From assembly GCF_023051175.1 (NCBI RefSeq), contig NZ_JALKII010000003.1, positions 124,001 to 188,000 on the forward strand: a stretch of DNA of 64,000 bases. Direction: 5' to 3'. The position numbers and the translations under genes were made by a program. The notes under the pieces were generated by a model. That model was not told the DNA's origin. It did no database searches and saw only the letters and a list, made by a program, of their open reading frames with translations. Positions 8,785 to 17,341 of this stretch are shown one piece after another. The stretch comes from Alcanivorax quisquiliarum (GTDB taxonomy: Bacteria; Pseudomonadota; Gammaproteobacteria; Pseudomonadales; Alcanivoracaceae). Each line of letters opens with the position of its first letter. Within the stretch, counting starts at the first letter, position 1.

Positions 8785-9879
8785 ATGGAAATCAAGGCCG
8801 CTGTCACCCACGCACAAGGCAAACCCTTTGCTATCGAACACGTCACGCTCTCGGCACCCGGACCCAACGAAATCCGGGTTCGGATTGTCGCCACCGGCGT
8901 CTGCCACACCGACGCGGTAGCGCGGGATCTCGGCGTTTCGCCCTACCCCATTGTGCTCGGTCACGAAGGGTCGGGCGTGGTCGAGCAGATCGGCGACAAC
9001 GTTACCCGTCTGGCAGTGGGCGATCATGTGGTGATGTCTTTTGCTCACTGCGGCCAGTGTGAGAACTGCCTGACCGGGCATCCCACCGTCTGCGCACGCT
9101 TCAACGAGCTCAATTTCGGTGGCCGTATGGAAGATGGCACATGCCGCCTGCATCAGAACCAGACCGAGTTGGGCACTTTCTTTGGTCAATCATCATTTGG
9201 CACCCACGTCGTGGCGCACGAGCGCAACGTGGTCAAGGTGGACAAAGATGTGGATCTTGCTCTGCTCGGCCCGCTGGGCTGCGGCATTCAGACCGGCGCC
9301 GGCACCGTGCTCAATCGCCTCAAGCCGGAGTTCGGCAGCGCCATTGCCATCTACGGCTGCGGCGCGGTCGGCCTGAGTGCCATCATGGCGGCCCGTATTG
9401 CCGGCTGCCGGCACATCTTTGCCATTGATGTCCACGACAGCCGCCTGGCGCTTGCCCGCGAGCTGGGTGCCACGCACACGCTCAATGGCGCGCAGGTCGA
9501 TGTGGTGGAAGAGATCAGGGCTGTGACTGGCGGCGGCGCCCACTACGCCGTGGAGACGACTGGCGTGCCGCCGGTGGTGCGCCAGTGCCTGCACGCGCTG
9601 CGCCCGCTGGGCCAGGCCGCCATTGTCGGGGTCACGCCGGAAATGAAGATTGATGTGCACAACGATCTCATGGCCGAGGGCAAAAGCATGATCGGCGTCA
9701 TCGAAGGCGATTCGGTGCCGAGAGTGTTCATTCCGCAGCTGGTGGATTATTTCAAAGCCGGGTTGTTTCCGTTTGACAAACTGGTGAAATTCTACCGTTT
9801 CGAGCAGATCAACGAGGCGTTCGAGGATTCTGCCAACGGCACCACCGTGAAGCCCATTCTCAAGTTCGACACCGAGTAA
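8785..9879 (+). CDS. zinc-dependent aryl-alcohol dehydrogenase (XylB-like)
   Basis: 364 residues, medium-chain zinc alcohol dehydrogenase. Catalytic zinc ligands are Cys40 (GVCHTD), His60-Glu61 (GHEGSG) and Cys166 (PLGCGIQTG). The structural zinc site is Cys89, 92, 95 and 103. The NAD(P) Rossmann motif GCGAVGLSAI starts near residue 191. Best fit is the aryl/benzyl alcohol dehydrogenase branch, oxidising benzylic alcohols to aldehydes. With 4-cresol dehydrogenase as convergent neighbour, 4-hydroxybenzyl alcohol is a reasonable substrate (inference). ATG at 8785 has GGAG eight bases upstream. A 13-bp hairpin follows at 9898. Confidence 0.9.
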   Translation: MEIKAAVTHAQGKPFAIEHVTLSAPGPNEIRVRIVATGVCHTDAVARDLGVSPYPIVLGHEGSGVVEQIGDNVTRLAVGDHVVMSFAHCGQCENCLTGHPTVCARFNELNFGGRMEDGTCRLHQNQTELGTFFGQSSFGTHVVAHERNVVKVDKDVDLALLGPLGCGIQTGAGTVLNRLKPEFGSAIAIYGCGAVGLSAIMAARIAGCRHIFAIDVHDSRLALARELGATHTLNGAQVDVVEEIRAVTGGGAHYAVETTGVPPVVRQCLHALRPLGQAAIVGVTPEMKIDVHNDLMAEGKSMIGVIEGDSVPRVFIPQLVDYFKAGLFPFDKLVKFYRFEQINEAFEDSANGTTVKPILKFDTE

Positions 9880-9897
9880 AAGCGCTCTGCGCCAGGC

Positions 9898-9927
9898 CGC
9901 TACCGGGCAGCTACCTGCCCGGTAGCG
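9898..9927. terminator. hairpin between convergent dehydrogenase and pchF
   Basis: A 13-bp perfect stem (CGCTACCGGGCAG with its complement) around a CTAC loop lies between stop codons at 9879 (plus) and 9938 (minus). It can terminate in both directions; T-runs are lacking. Confidence 0.65.
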
Positions 9928-9937
9928 CACGCATCAC

Positions 9938-11512
9938 TCAGCTGTTGCCATCATATTTGTCCAGATCGATACCCGAGCGGCCCGGTGCCAGGATATTGTT
10001 CGGGTCCAGCGCTCGTTTGATGGCATGTTCCACATTGCGCTTCACGGTGCCGTAGCTTTGCGCCACGCGCTCCTGGAAGCGTGTGTTCACCCGGTATACC
10101 GCATAGCCCTCTTTTTCGAACTCATCCAGCAATTCGCCAAAGCAGGCATCCGCACGCTGCCGCTCCTCTTCCTTGGTGCGATCAAACAGCACATCGATCA
10201 CGTGGTGCATGTCACGTGGCGCGACAATGAATTCGGCCACATAATCCAGCCCGTGCTTGTGCAGCACGCGCTTGGCCAGCCGCGCCTGCTTTTCGCACTC
10301 GCTGCCCCGCGCCTCGCTGACCGGCGCAAACCACATGGAGCCACCGCCGCCACGCCAGTTATACAACCCGAACTCCTGCAAGTTCGGCACGCCGGACATC
10401 AGCTCCGCCCGGTATTTGAATGGCTGTGTATCTCCCGCCTTCTCCTGCGTCACGATGCGCCCCTTGCCCAGCTTTTTGAACGCGTCTGTAACGATCTTCC
10501 AGTTCACGTCCACCTGCTCCTGCGTGCCATACAGCGCGGCATACAGGTTCCAGGCGCCCATGCCGGTATCTTTCTGGATTTGCTTGAGCACGCTGTCCGG
10601 GGTGTGCCCGGGCTCTGTGGTGTACTGCGAGCGCCGCACGTTACCACTGCCCGCCTCCCACAGAATATTGGCAATCACCACCGAGTTGGGAATGGTGCCG
10701 GAGATACGCAGGGGCCGAAGCATCTCGACTATTTCGGCAATATCCGTTTCATCCTCGAAGATCACTTCAAACGGTTTGAACACCGGCGGCTTGGGCATCA
10801 GCCAGAAACCCATCTTGGTGGTGATGCCATAGTTCGCCTGGGTAAACATGCCGTCGAGTGTCGGGCCGTAGCCCCATTTGAAAATCTGCCAGGTATTGCT
10901 GCCTTTCACCCCACCCATGCCCGTGCGGTAAACCTCGCCGTTCGCCATTACCACTTCCATGCCGCACTGCATCATGAAATGTTCACCGTAAGGCGTGTAA
11001 CCCACGCCGCGGTCCATGGTGTTGCCCAGCGGCCCGGCGATGGCCGAAGGGGCGGAGAACGACAACATCAGCGGCAGATTGTTTTTCTCGATATAGTCGT
11101 ACAGCTGGCCATAGGTGACGCCAGGCTCAACCAGCGCGTAACACATATCCGCATCGACCTTGAGAATCCTGTTCATTTTTTTCAGATCCAGAATCACCTG
11201 ACCACGCTTTACCGGCGCTGCTGACCCGTAACCAAAGTTGCGCCCGGTAGAAATTGTCCAGACCGGAATCTTGTGTTCATTGCAGATACGCACCACGCCC
11301 TGCACCTGTTCCACCGTGGTCGCCGTGAGCGCGGCCGAAGGTGCATGCGCTGCATTTTCCACCGACATCATCACCTTGTTGTAAGGCATCAGCTGATCCG
11401 CCTGGGCCAGCACGTTCGCCTCGCCCAGCAGCGCACGGAATTTCTCCAGCGCCTTGTCGAATTCCTTCCGGTCTATCCCTTCTGGCAGTACCGTCGTATT
11501 TTGATCAGACAT
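9938..11512 (-). CDS. pchF: 4-cresol dehydrogenase (hydroxylating), flavoprotein subunit
   Basis: 524 residues, vanillyl-alcohol-oxidase/PCMH flavoprotein. The protein follows the Pseudomonas putida PchF sequence as I recall it nearly end to end: STGRNFGYGSAAP (FAD pyrophosphate loop), SAIAGPLGNTMDRGVGYTPYG, GSNTWQIFKWGYGPTLDG, and a C-terminal NNILAPGRSGIDL. FGLYNWRGGGGSMWFAPV aligns with the region of the tyrosine that carries covalent FAD in PchF, whereas vanillyl-alcohol and eugenol oxidases use His. It oxidises p-cresol to 4-hydroxybenzyl alcohol and on to the aldehyde, passing electrons to the PchC cytochrome. No signal peptide. Third gene of pchC-pchX-pchF. Confidence 0.93.
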   Translation of the reverse strand: MSDQNTTVLPEGIDRKEFDKALEKFRALLGEANVLAQADQLMPYNKVMMSVENAAHAPSAALTATTVEQVQGVVRICNEHKIPVWTISTGRNFGYGSAAPVKRGQVILDLKKMNRILKVDADMCYALVEPGVTYGQLYDYIEKNNLPLMLSFSAPSAIAGPLGNTMDRGVGYTPYGEHFMMQCGMEVVMANGEVYRTGMGGVKGSNTWQIFKWGYGPTLDGMFTQANYGITTKMGFWLMPKPPVFKPFEVIFEDETDIAEIVEMLRPLRISGTIPNSVVIANILWEAGSGNVRRSQYTTEPGHTPDSVLKQIQKDTGMGAWNLYAALYGTQEQVDVNWKIVTDAFKKLGKGRIVTQEKAGDTQPFKYRAELMSGVPNLQEFGLYNWRGGGGSMWFAPVSEARGSECEKQARLAKRVLHKHGLDYVAEFIVAPRDMHHVIDVLFDRTKEEERQRADACFGELLDEFEKEGYAVYRVNTRFQERVAQSYGTVKRNVEHAIKRALDPNNILAPGRSGIDLDKYDGNS

Positions 11513-11526
11513 GGATCAGACTCCTT

Positions 11527-12228
11527 TCAGACTTCGATCGAAAAAGATACGAAGCTACCGGCGAGCGGCATGTTCGCCAACGGCACCACAGGCGGCACCC
11601 CCTTTATTTCCGTGCCCAGCGCTGCCAGCAGATATCCGACGCTGCTCGCCCACTGTGCCGGATGCCCGGCGCCAGAGGCCGGCGCCGCCAGGGTGCTGAT
11701 CTGGCCACTCTGGCCACCCTGCCCATGCCGTTCCTCCGCCAGCGTGAAAGCAGCACCGCAGGCATGTAACTGCTCACCAAACCATTGCGAGCAACCCGCT
11801 GCCGCTTCGGTGTTGAGCAGGTGATGGTGAGAGGCGCCGGCCTCGACGGTGTGCTGGCCCAGCCACTGCGCACGCGCACCACCGCTGCGCGCCAGATCAA
11901 CAATCAGCGTCGCCGAGGCATCATCCAGCAAGCCGATCAGCCGCGCCGGCACGCCACTGCCCAACTGACGTTCGAAATCCAGCATGAAGCCCAGGTCCTG
12001 GCCTACATCCAGCACGTGCGGCGTGGCGCCCTGTGCGGCTGCCACGCCATGTAAAAACGCGGCACTGGCTGCCCCCTCGCCCACCAGCACCAGCAGTTCG
12101 CTGCGCTGAATTCCCGGCGCGGCAACACTGCCGCCCATGGCAAAAGCGCGCAGAGGTGCGTTCAGCGCCAGCCCTGCGAGGCTGCTCAGGGCCATCCCCT
12201 TGAGAACAGCACGACGTCTGATTTCCAT
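11527..12228 (-). CDS. pchX: PchX-like Tat-signal protein of the 4-cresol dehydrogenase operon
   Basis: 233 residues from the ATG at 12228 (GAGGG upstream). The N-terminus has a twin-arginine signal: RRRAVLKG followed by the hydrophobic run MALSSLAGLAL and an AFA cleavage site. The rest has no catalytic motif I recognise. In P. putida the gene between pchC and pchF is pchX, of unknown function; identification here rests on position. It lies 11 nt after pchC and 14 nt before pchF. A role in exporting or assembling the signal-less flavoprotein is my inference. Confidence 0.7.
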   Translation of the reverse strand: MEIRRRAVLKGMALSSLAGLALNAPLRAFAMGGSVAAPGIQRSELLVLVGEGAASAAFLHGVAAAQGATPHVLDVGQDLGFMLDFERQLGSGVPARLIGLLDDASATLIVDLARSGGARAQWLGQHTVEAGASHHHLLNTEAAAGCSQWFGEQLHACGAAFTLAEERHGQGGQSGQISTLAAPASGAGHPAQWASSVGYLLAALGTEIKGVPPVVPLANMPLAGSFVSFSIEV

Positions 12229-12239
12229 GGCGCGATCCC

Positions 12240-12575
12240 TCAAGGTTGAGCTGCCGGCGCCGGCAGCGTCGATAAATACTCAGTCACCTGAGCAATGGAT
12301 TCGTCATCAATATAAGAGGCCGGGAAAGACGGCATGGCGTTGAAACCGTTGCGCACGATCGAGCGCACATAAGCCTCCGGCAGATCGCGCCCGGCCAACA
12401 CCGTACCGACCCCTACCTCGGGCGCGTGGCAGTGGCCGCAGACCTTTTCGTAAAGGTTCTTGCCGCTGCCCCACTGGCTCTGTTCCTGGGCGTAAGCTGC
12501 GCTGGCACATGCCAACGGCAGCACGCCCGCCAGCATCAGCCGTATCGCATTTTTATTGCGCGAGGGACGAGGCAT
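12240..12575 (-). CDS. pchC: 4-cresol dehydrogenase cytochrome c subunit
   Basis: 111 residues with a Sec signal peptide (cleavage near ASAAYA-QEQ). The mature class I cytochrome c domain has the heme motif CGHCH (about residue 46) and the distal methionine in NGFNAMPSFPASYIDDESI, as known from PchC. It is the periplasmic electron acceptor from the PchF flavin. AGGAGA precedes the ATG at 12575, so this start is preferred over a much longer open frame upstream. First gene of the pchC-X-F operon. Confidence 0.92.
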   Translation of the reverse strand: MPRPSRNKNAIRLMLAGVLPLACASAAYAQEQSQWGSGKNLYEKVCGHCHAPEVGVGTVLAGRDLPEAYVRSIVRNGFNAMPSFPASYIDDESIAQVTEYLSTLPAPAAQP

Positions 12576-13702
12576 CTTGCTTCTCCTGTGGTGAGTGAAC
12601 GAGCCGATATCAGCAGGTATTCCCCATGCTATTGAGCGCGCCACAGCCGCAGCCGCGTCGGGCGACCCTGGCCCATACGCGCTTGCGCGCACCCAGCCCG
12701 CCACCGCCTTCCGCTGGCGGACGGATAAGCCGGCCAGGCACGGCGCAAGGCGCGATATCATGAATGGCGGGAGCGGCTGCCAAGGGTATGGTGGTGCGCG
12801 GGTGTAAACGTAAGAAGATAAAACAAGGAGCCAGAACAGAGGGGATATGAAGAGAGCTGCGGGAGGGTAATTTTCCGTGCGCTGCCCATGGCGGCAATAC
12901 TCTTGACGCCAATTTTCCTGGCACTGTCCAGGGAGCCCATGGGAGGGTCCATGACACCATCCACGACACCATCCATGGCACCCTCCATGGCAACAGGGGC
13001 CATGGCAACAAGGGCGGCGGGGCCGACAACCCTGTGGCACTCGGCGAGCCTCCGCTCGCGCAGACCGGCTTGCTCATCATGAGCGATCCCTCTTGGTATT
13101 CCGAGCGTCAACGCCAGATCAAGGGCCACCTCGATCTGCCGAGTTCTCGAGAGCTGGATTTACCATTTCACTTTCCGGGCCAAGCGTCAAGCAATGCCAC
13201 GCTAGCCATGCATGGCAGCGATTCGCTTTCGTTTCCAGTGCCGCCCTACTCTCGCAAAGTAACAGAACGGCACACCTGCCAAGGCATGATCGAGCGGGCA
13301 TAATGGAGGCGTCAGTGCAAAATGCCGACCGGTTCGCACCGTAACAAGGCCCGGCGCCTGCCAGAATAAAAGGGCTGACGCAGGTGGCGCGGTGCAGGCA
13401 GGCGCCGTTACACCGCAAGCCACTTGATGCTCGGCACGCTCGGCACAAAGAGCTGAAACAAGAAAGGAAACGAGAGCGCGCGCGAATAGAGCGAGGGACA
13501 GAGAGCGAGGGCAGAGAGCAAGGACGGCAACGAGAGGGAAACGTGTTATCGCAGCGGAGATACTGATGAAGCATGCACCCACAAGCGAATGCACTCACAA
13601 AGGATCAGCCGCAGGCCGTGGCCAGACACCGCAGCCGCTCAACCGAGCCATGCCGGAAACGGCACCCGCCGGCACCGTTTCCAGGCGCTTCGCCCGCGCC
13701 GC
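12576..13702. other. 1.1-kb gene-poor stretch between pchC and trpE
   Basis: No supported gene. It contains four tandem 12-bp units (12948-12995), an 11-bp inverted repeat CGGCGCCTGCC (13352-13362) / GGCAGGCGCCG (13397-13407), a strongly purine-biased run (13447-13543) and a small 8-bp hairpin (13655-13682) just past the trpE stop. The pchC promoter should be in its first few hundred bases; none was pinned down. Confidence 0.55.
12948..12995. repeat. four tandem 12-bp repeats
   Basis: Four consecutive 12-bp units near the consensus TCCATGRCACCA (12948, 12960, 12972, 12984). Further CCATGG-containing pieces lie just outside. Function unknown. Confidence 0.75.
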
Positions 13703-15184
13703 TTAATGATCCAGCGTCAGGCCACGCAGTGCCATATTGACGGCGGTGAACACCGCCCGGCCCTTGTTCATGGTTTCTTCCCACTCCAGCCGGGGCACCG
13801 AATCCGCCACCACCCCTGCACCGGCCTGGATATAAAGCCGCCCGTCGCGGATCACCGCAGTGCGTATCGCAATGGCGGTATCCATCTCGCCATTGAAACC
13901 GATATAGCCTACTGCGCCGCCGTACACACCGCGCTTGACCGGCTCCAGCTCGTCGATGATTTCCATCGCCCGGATCTTCGGCGCACCACTGAGCGTGCCG
14001 GCCGGAAATGTAGCGCGCAATACATCCAGCGGCCCGCAGCCGCTGCGCAGGCTGCCATCCACATTGGAGACGATGTGCATCACATGGGAGTAACGTTCGA
14101 CCACCATTTTTTCGGTCAGCCGCACCGAGCCTGCTTCCGCCACCCGGCCCACATCATTGCGCCCCAGATCGATCAGCATCAGGTGCTCGGCAATTTCCTT
14201 GGGATCGGCCAGCAGCTCCTGCTTCAATGCTTCGTCTTCTTCCTCGGTGCGGCCGCGCCGGCGCGTGCCGGCAATCGGGCGCACCGTCACCACACCCTGC
14301 TCGATGCGGGAAAGAATCTCCGGTGACGAGCCGGCGATATGGAAATCTTCCAGATCGAGATAAAACATATAGGGCGAGGGATTGAGGTAACGCAGCGCTC
14401 GGTAGAGATCCATCGCCGGCGCAGCAAACGGCACCGACATGCGTTGCGACGGCACCACCTGCATCACATCGCCCGCAAGAATATATTCGCGGATGCGCTC
14501 GACCCCGGCCTCGAAATCCTGCTGCGGCGTTTCCGAAACAAAACCTGCCTCATCAATAGGCTCCCCGTACATGCGATCTGCTGGCGCGGGCAGCGGCGCC
14601 CTCAACTTCGTCTGCAACTCGTCCAGCCGCTGCTGTGCCGCCGACAACGCCTGTGGCTGCGCCGGATCAATCAGCACCACCAGAAACAGGCTGCCGCGCA
14701 GATTATCGAACACCACCACTTCTTCACTGCGCATCAGCAGGATATCGGGTGTCTTCAACGTATCGCGGCCCGGCGCCGGGCCCAGGCGCGGCTCGAAATA
14801 GCGCACGCTGTCGTAGCCGAAATAACCGATCAGGCCACCATTGAAACGCGGCAGGCCGCTGATATCCGGTGCACGAAAACGCAGGCGATATGCCTCGATC
14901 CAGGCAATCGGATCGGCCACGGTTTCTTCATGGCGGCCGTCGGGCCCCGTCACCTGTACCCGATTGCCGTCGATACGGATCACTTCACGCGCCGGCAAGC
15001 CGATGATCGAGTAACGGCCCCAGCGTTCGCCCCCCTGCACTGATTCGAACAGGCAACTATAGGGCGCGTCGGCCAGCTTGCGGTAAGCGGAAAGGGGAGT
15101 ATCCAGATCGGCGAGCACTTCGCGCACCACAGGAACGCGGGTAAAGCCGGCCTGGGCGTACTGTTCAAGTTGTTCCGGTGACAT
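13703..15184 (-). CDS. trpE: anthranilate synthase component I
   Basis: 493 residues, full length. With TrpG it converts chorismate and glutamine to anthranilate. The chorismate-utilising domain carries [39 protein letters not shown] and [14 protein letters not shown]. The N-terminal half holds the tryptophan feedback site region near [18 protein letters not shown] at 15184 fits homologous starts ([13 protein letters not shown]); the open frame continues upstream without protein character. A Trp-rich leader peptide upstream was looked for and not found. Separated from trpG by the 4-cresol genes; the same split exists in Pseudomonas. Confidence 0.97.
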   Translation of the reverse strand: MSPEQLEQYAQAGFTRVPVVREVLADLDTPLSAYRKLADAPYSCLFESVQGGERWGRYSIIGLPAREVIRIDGNRVQVTGPDGRHEETVADPIAWIEAYRLRFRAPDISGLPRFNGGLIGYFGYDSVRYFEPRLGPAPGRDTLKTPDILLMRSEEVVVFDNLRGSLFLVVLIDPAQPQALSAAQQRLDELQTKLRAPLPAPADRMYGEPIDEAGFVSETPQQDFEAGVERIREYILAGDVMQVVPSQRMSVPFAAPAMDLYRALRYLNPSPYMFYLDLEDFHIAGSSPEILSRIEQGVVTVRPIAGTRRRGRTEEEDEALKQELLADPKEIAEHLMLIDLGRNDVGRVAEAGSVRLTEKMVVERYSHVMHIVSNVDGSLRSGCGPLDVLRATFPAGTLSGAPKIRAMEIIDELEPVKRGVYGGAVGYIGFNGEMDTAIAIRTAVIRDGRLYIQAGAGVVADSVPRLEWEETMNKGRAVFTAVNMALRGLTLDH

Positions 15185-15587
15185 GGTCTGTCCTTGTTCT
15201 GTATAACGGCTGGGTGATGCAGTGAATACAACCAGAATCACTCTCTTGCGAGAGCACGGCCGAGCTTCACCATCGCCAGGGGACGGGCGCTGACAGAAAG
15301 GCAGACTGTGGTGTGGTGATGTCCCGGTACACAGGGCAAATCCTTGAATCGTGGTGATTCGTTTATCGGCGGATGCGAACCAGAGTGTAGTGCAGAGTGT
15401 GGCCCCGCACCGCTCGACATAATGGGCAAAGTGTAGCCGGCATTTGCGCTCACCGCGACCCCTGATAACAGCCCCGGCCTTGATCTGGATCAACCGCGCC
15501 AGGCCACCGTGCTGATGCAGATCAAGTTGCCCCCGCGACCGGCTGACAATACTGGAGCTTCCTGCAACAACGCGCTGGAGGCGCCTG
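15185..15587. other. divergent intergenic region, trpE / ompW
   Basis: About 400 bases with both promoters. An FNR-type box is annotated at 15480-15493. No Trp-codon leader ORF and no attenuator hairpin with a T-run was found on the trpE side. Confidence 0.5.
15480..15493. promoter_or_regulatory. FNR/Anr-type binding site upstream of ompW
   Basis: TTGATCTGGATCAA is a perfect match to the FNR/Anr consensus TTGAT-N4-ATCAA. It lies 95 nt before the ompW start codon. FNR control of ompW is known in Escherichia coli. The identical 14-mer occurs at 55485-55498. Confidence 0.7.
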
Positions 15588-16223
15588 ATGATATCGAAAT
15601 ACCGCCCTGCTCTGGCTGGCTGCCTGCTGGCCGTTACTCCACTGCTGGCCACCACCGCCAGCGCCCATCAGGCCGGCGACTGGTTGCTCAAGATCGGCGG
15701 CACCCTGGTCACACCGCAGTCGGACAACGGCAAGGTGCTCGGCGGTGCAGCGGCGCTGGACGTGAAAAACAATGCACAACCCAGCATCAGCCTGACCTGG
15801 ATGGCCACGCAAAATCTTGGCGTGGAAATACTCGGAGCGCTGCCGTTCGAGCACGATATCCGCAGCAGCGATCTCGGCGGCAAGATCGCCAGCACCCGCC
15901 ACCTGCCGCCGACCCTGAGCGTGCAGTGGCACTTTTTGCCCCGGAGCACCGTGCAGCCCTATGTGGGCGCTGGGCTGAACTACACCCGTTTCTTTCACAC
16001 GCGCACCCACGGCGCCCTGCGCGGCGAGCGGCTGGTGCTGGATGATTCCTTCGGTCTGGCCGGTCAGTTGGGCGTGCATATACAGCTCGACCAGGGCTGG
16101 TTCGTCAATGCCGACGTGCGCTATATCGACATCGACACCGACGTCAATCTCAATAGCAGCAAGATCGGCACAGCGAACATTGATCCCTGGGTGAGCACAC
16201 TGGGTTTTGGCCGGGCTTTCTGA
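15588..16223 (+). CDS. ompW: OmpW family outer membrane protein
   Basis: 211 residues. A signal peptide ([26 protein letters not shown], cleavage before HQAGDW) is followed by an eight-stranded small barrel of the OmpW family: [76 protein letters not shown] and a C-terminal aromatic, LGFGRAF. OmpW proteins form narrow channels for small hydrophobic molecules, plausible next to p-cresol catabolism. GGAG before the ATG sets the start. An FNR box and a downstream terminator complete a monocistronic unit. Confidence 0.93.
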   Translation: MISKYRPALAGCLLAVTPLLATTASAHQAGDWLLKIGGTLVTPQSDNGKVLGGAAALDVKNNAQPSISLTWMATQNLGVEILGALPFEHDIRSSDLGGKIASTRHLPPTLSVQWHFLPRSTVQPYVGAGLNYTRFFHTRTHGALRGERLVLDDSFGLAGQLGVHIQLDQGWFVNADVRYIDIDTDVNLNSSKIGTANIDPWVSTLGFGRAF

Positions 16224-16230
16224 GCCGGCG

Positions 16231-16266
16231 CCGGGCGTTGTCATGGCGGTAGCGCCCGGTTTTTTC
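16231..16266 (+). terminator. intrinsic terminator of ompW
   Basis: Stem CCGGGCG (16231-16237) / CGCCCGG (16253-16259), then six to seven T from 16260. Confidence 0.85.
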
Positions 16267-16522
16267 TATGCACTTCTGCAATATCGGCGGGAAGCGACAA
16301 AAGGCATCAGCAGAGAGAAAAAGAAAAAAGAAACTCGATAAACAGCCGGCAAGCGGGCCAACACAGCATCATCTGCCTACACATAACAATACATAAATAG
16401 AAGGACAGGGAGGCGTCACAACCCTTCATGCCACTGACCAAAGCATCAACAGCTCAAAGCCGTGGCCGGGGCATGTCCGACCGCCCGGTAATCCGGGCAA
16501 GAAAAACTGTTTTTCTCCCACC

Positions 16523-17326
16523 TCAGCCCAGCGTACGCAGAAAAGCGCTGACCGCCTCTAGCACCTCGGCCGGTTTTTCCCGATGCGGCACATGGCCGCA
16601 ATCTTCCAGCAGCACCAGCGTCGTATCACCTGCGATGCCCTGCGCATAGCGCAGCGGCTGCGCACGCGAGCCATATTCGTCGTGCTCCCCGTGCAGCACC
16701 AGCGCCGGGCAACGCACATACGGCAACACCTCTGCCAACGACCAGTGGCGAAACGCCTCGGATAGCCAGGTGTCCACCCAGGCGGCGAGCACCCAGCCGG
16801 CCTTGTCACCATGGTAACGCTCAAGACGTTGCATTTGCCCCGGCTCGGCAAAGGCGTCACGGGCCGCACAAATGCCGTCACGGGTGCATTGCTCGACAAA
16901 CGCTTGTGCGGATTCGGTAATGACGCCGACACAAAGCGCCGGCCACTGTGCTGCACAGGCGGCAGCCATGGCGCCGCCTACGCTGTGCCCGAACAGCACG
17001 CACTGTTTCAGCGCGAACGCCTCCGCCACCGCAGCAAAGCCCAGCTGTGCCTCGGCCGTCACAAACGCCACATCCTGCTGCCCAGGGTGTGGGCTTGAGG
17101 CACCAAACCCGAGCCGATCGTAGGCTATTACCCGTCGGCCCGTGGCCCGCACCAGCCGTTCGGGAAAATCGCGCCACAGCGCCACACACCCGAGCGAGTC
17201 ATGCAGCAGCACCAATGGTGCGCCCGCTTCCGGCTCCGATGGCAGCCACTGCTTTGCAAATATGTTTGCAAATACGGTGCCGCCGGGCACCGGCAGCCAG
17301 CCCTCCTCGGCAACAATCCCACCCAT
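16523..17326 (-). CDS. alpha/beta hydrolase
   Basis: 267 residues from the ATG at 17326; a TTG at 17338 would add four. The alpha/beta-hydrolase fold is shown by LVLLHDSLGCVALWRDFPERL (oxyanion region), the nucleophile elbow FGHSVGGAMA (Ser about residue 117), LVLHGEHDEYGS (acid) and EDCGHVPHREKP (catalytic His). Substrate unknown; the overall shape is like 2-hydroxymuconate-semialdehyde hydrolase-type enzymes. It starts 16 nt after the RND pump gene and shares its operon. Confidence 0.88.
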   Translation of the reverse strand: MGGIVAEEGWLPVPGGTVFANIFAKQWLPSEPEAGAPLVLLHDSLGCVALWRDFPERLVRATGRRVIAYDRLGFGASSPHPGQQDVAFVTAEAQLGFAAVAEAFALKQCVLFGHSVGGAMAAACAAQWPALCVGVITESAQAFVEQCTRDGICAARDAFAEPGQMQRLERYHGDKAGWVLAAWVDTWLSEAFRHWSLAEVLPYVRCPALVLHGEHDEYGSRAQPLRYAQGIAGDTTLVLLEDCGHVPHREKPAEVLEAVSAFLRTLG

Positions 17327-17341
17327 CACTTTTTCCAACCG

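Noticed and set aside
8785-9879. Glutathione-dependent formaldehyde dehydrogenase
   Set aside because: The zinc pattern is shared, but GVCHTDAVARD and the overall sequence fit the aryl-alcohol branch; the class III glutathione-site motifs are not seen.
9938-11512. Eugenol or vanillyl-alcohol oxidase as alternative name for the flavoprotein
   Set aside because: Near end-to-end resemblance to PchF as recalled, the cytochrome partner PchC and the C-X-F gene order favour 4-cresol dehydrogenase.
12610-13080. 156-codon minus-strand frame through the 12-bp repeats
   Set aside because: The Trp/Pro-rich product is an effect of the tandem repeat; no ribosome site, no family.
15185-15460. Possible trp attenuator ahead of trpE
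   Set aside because: No short ORF with clustered Trp codons and no hairpin with a T-run was found on the minus strand.
8179-15702. Pyocin or prophage in the trpE-trpG interval
   Set aside because: No tail, lysis or integrase gene is present; the interval encodes only 4-cresol and alcohol oxidation proteins.
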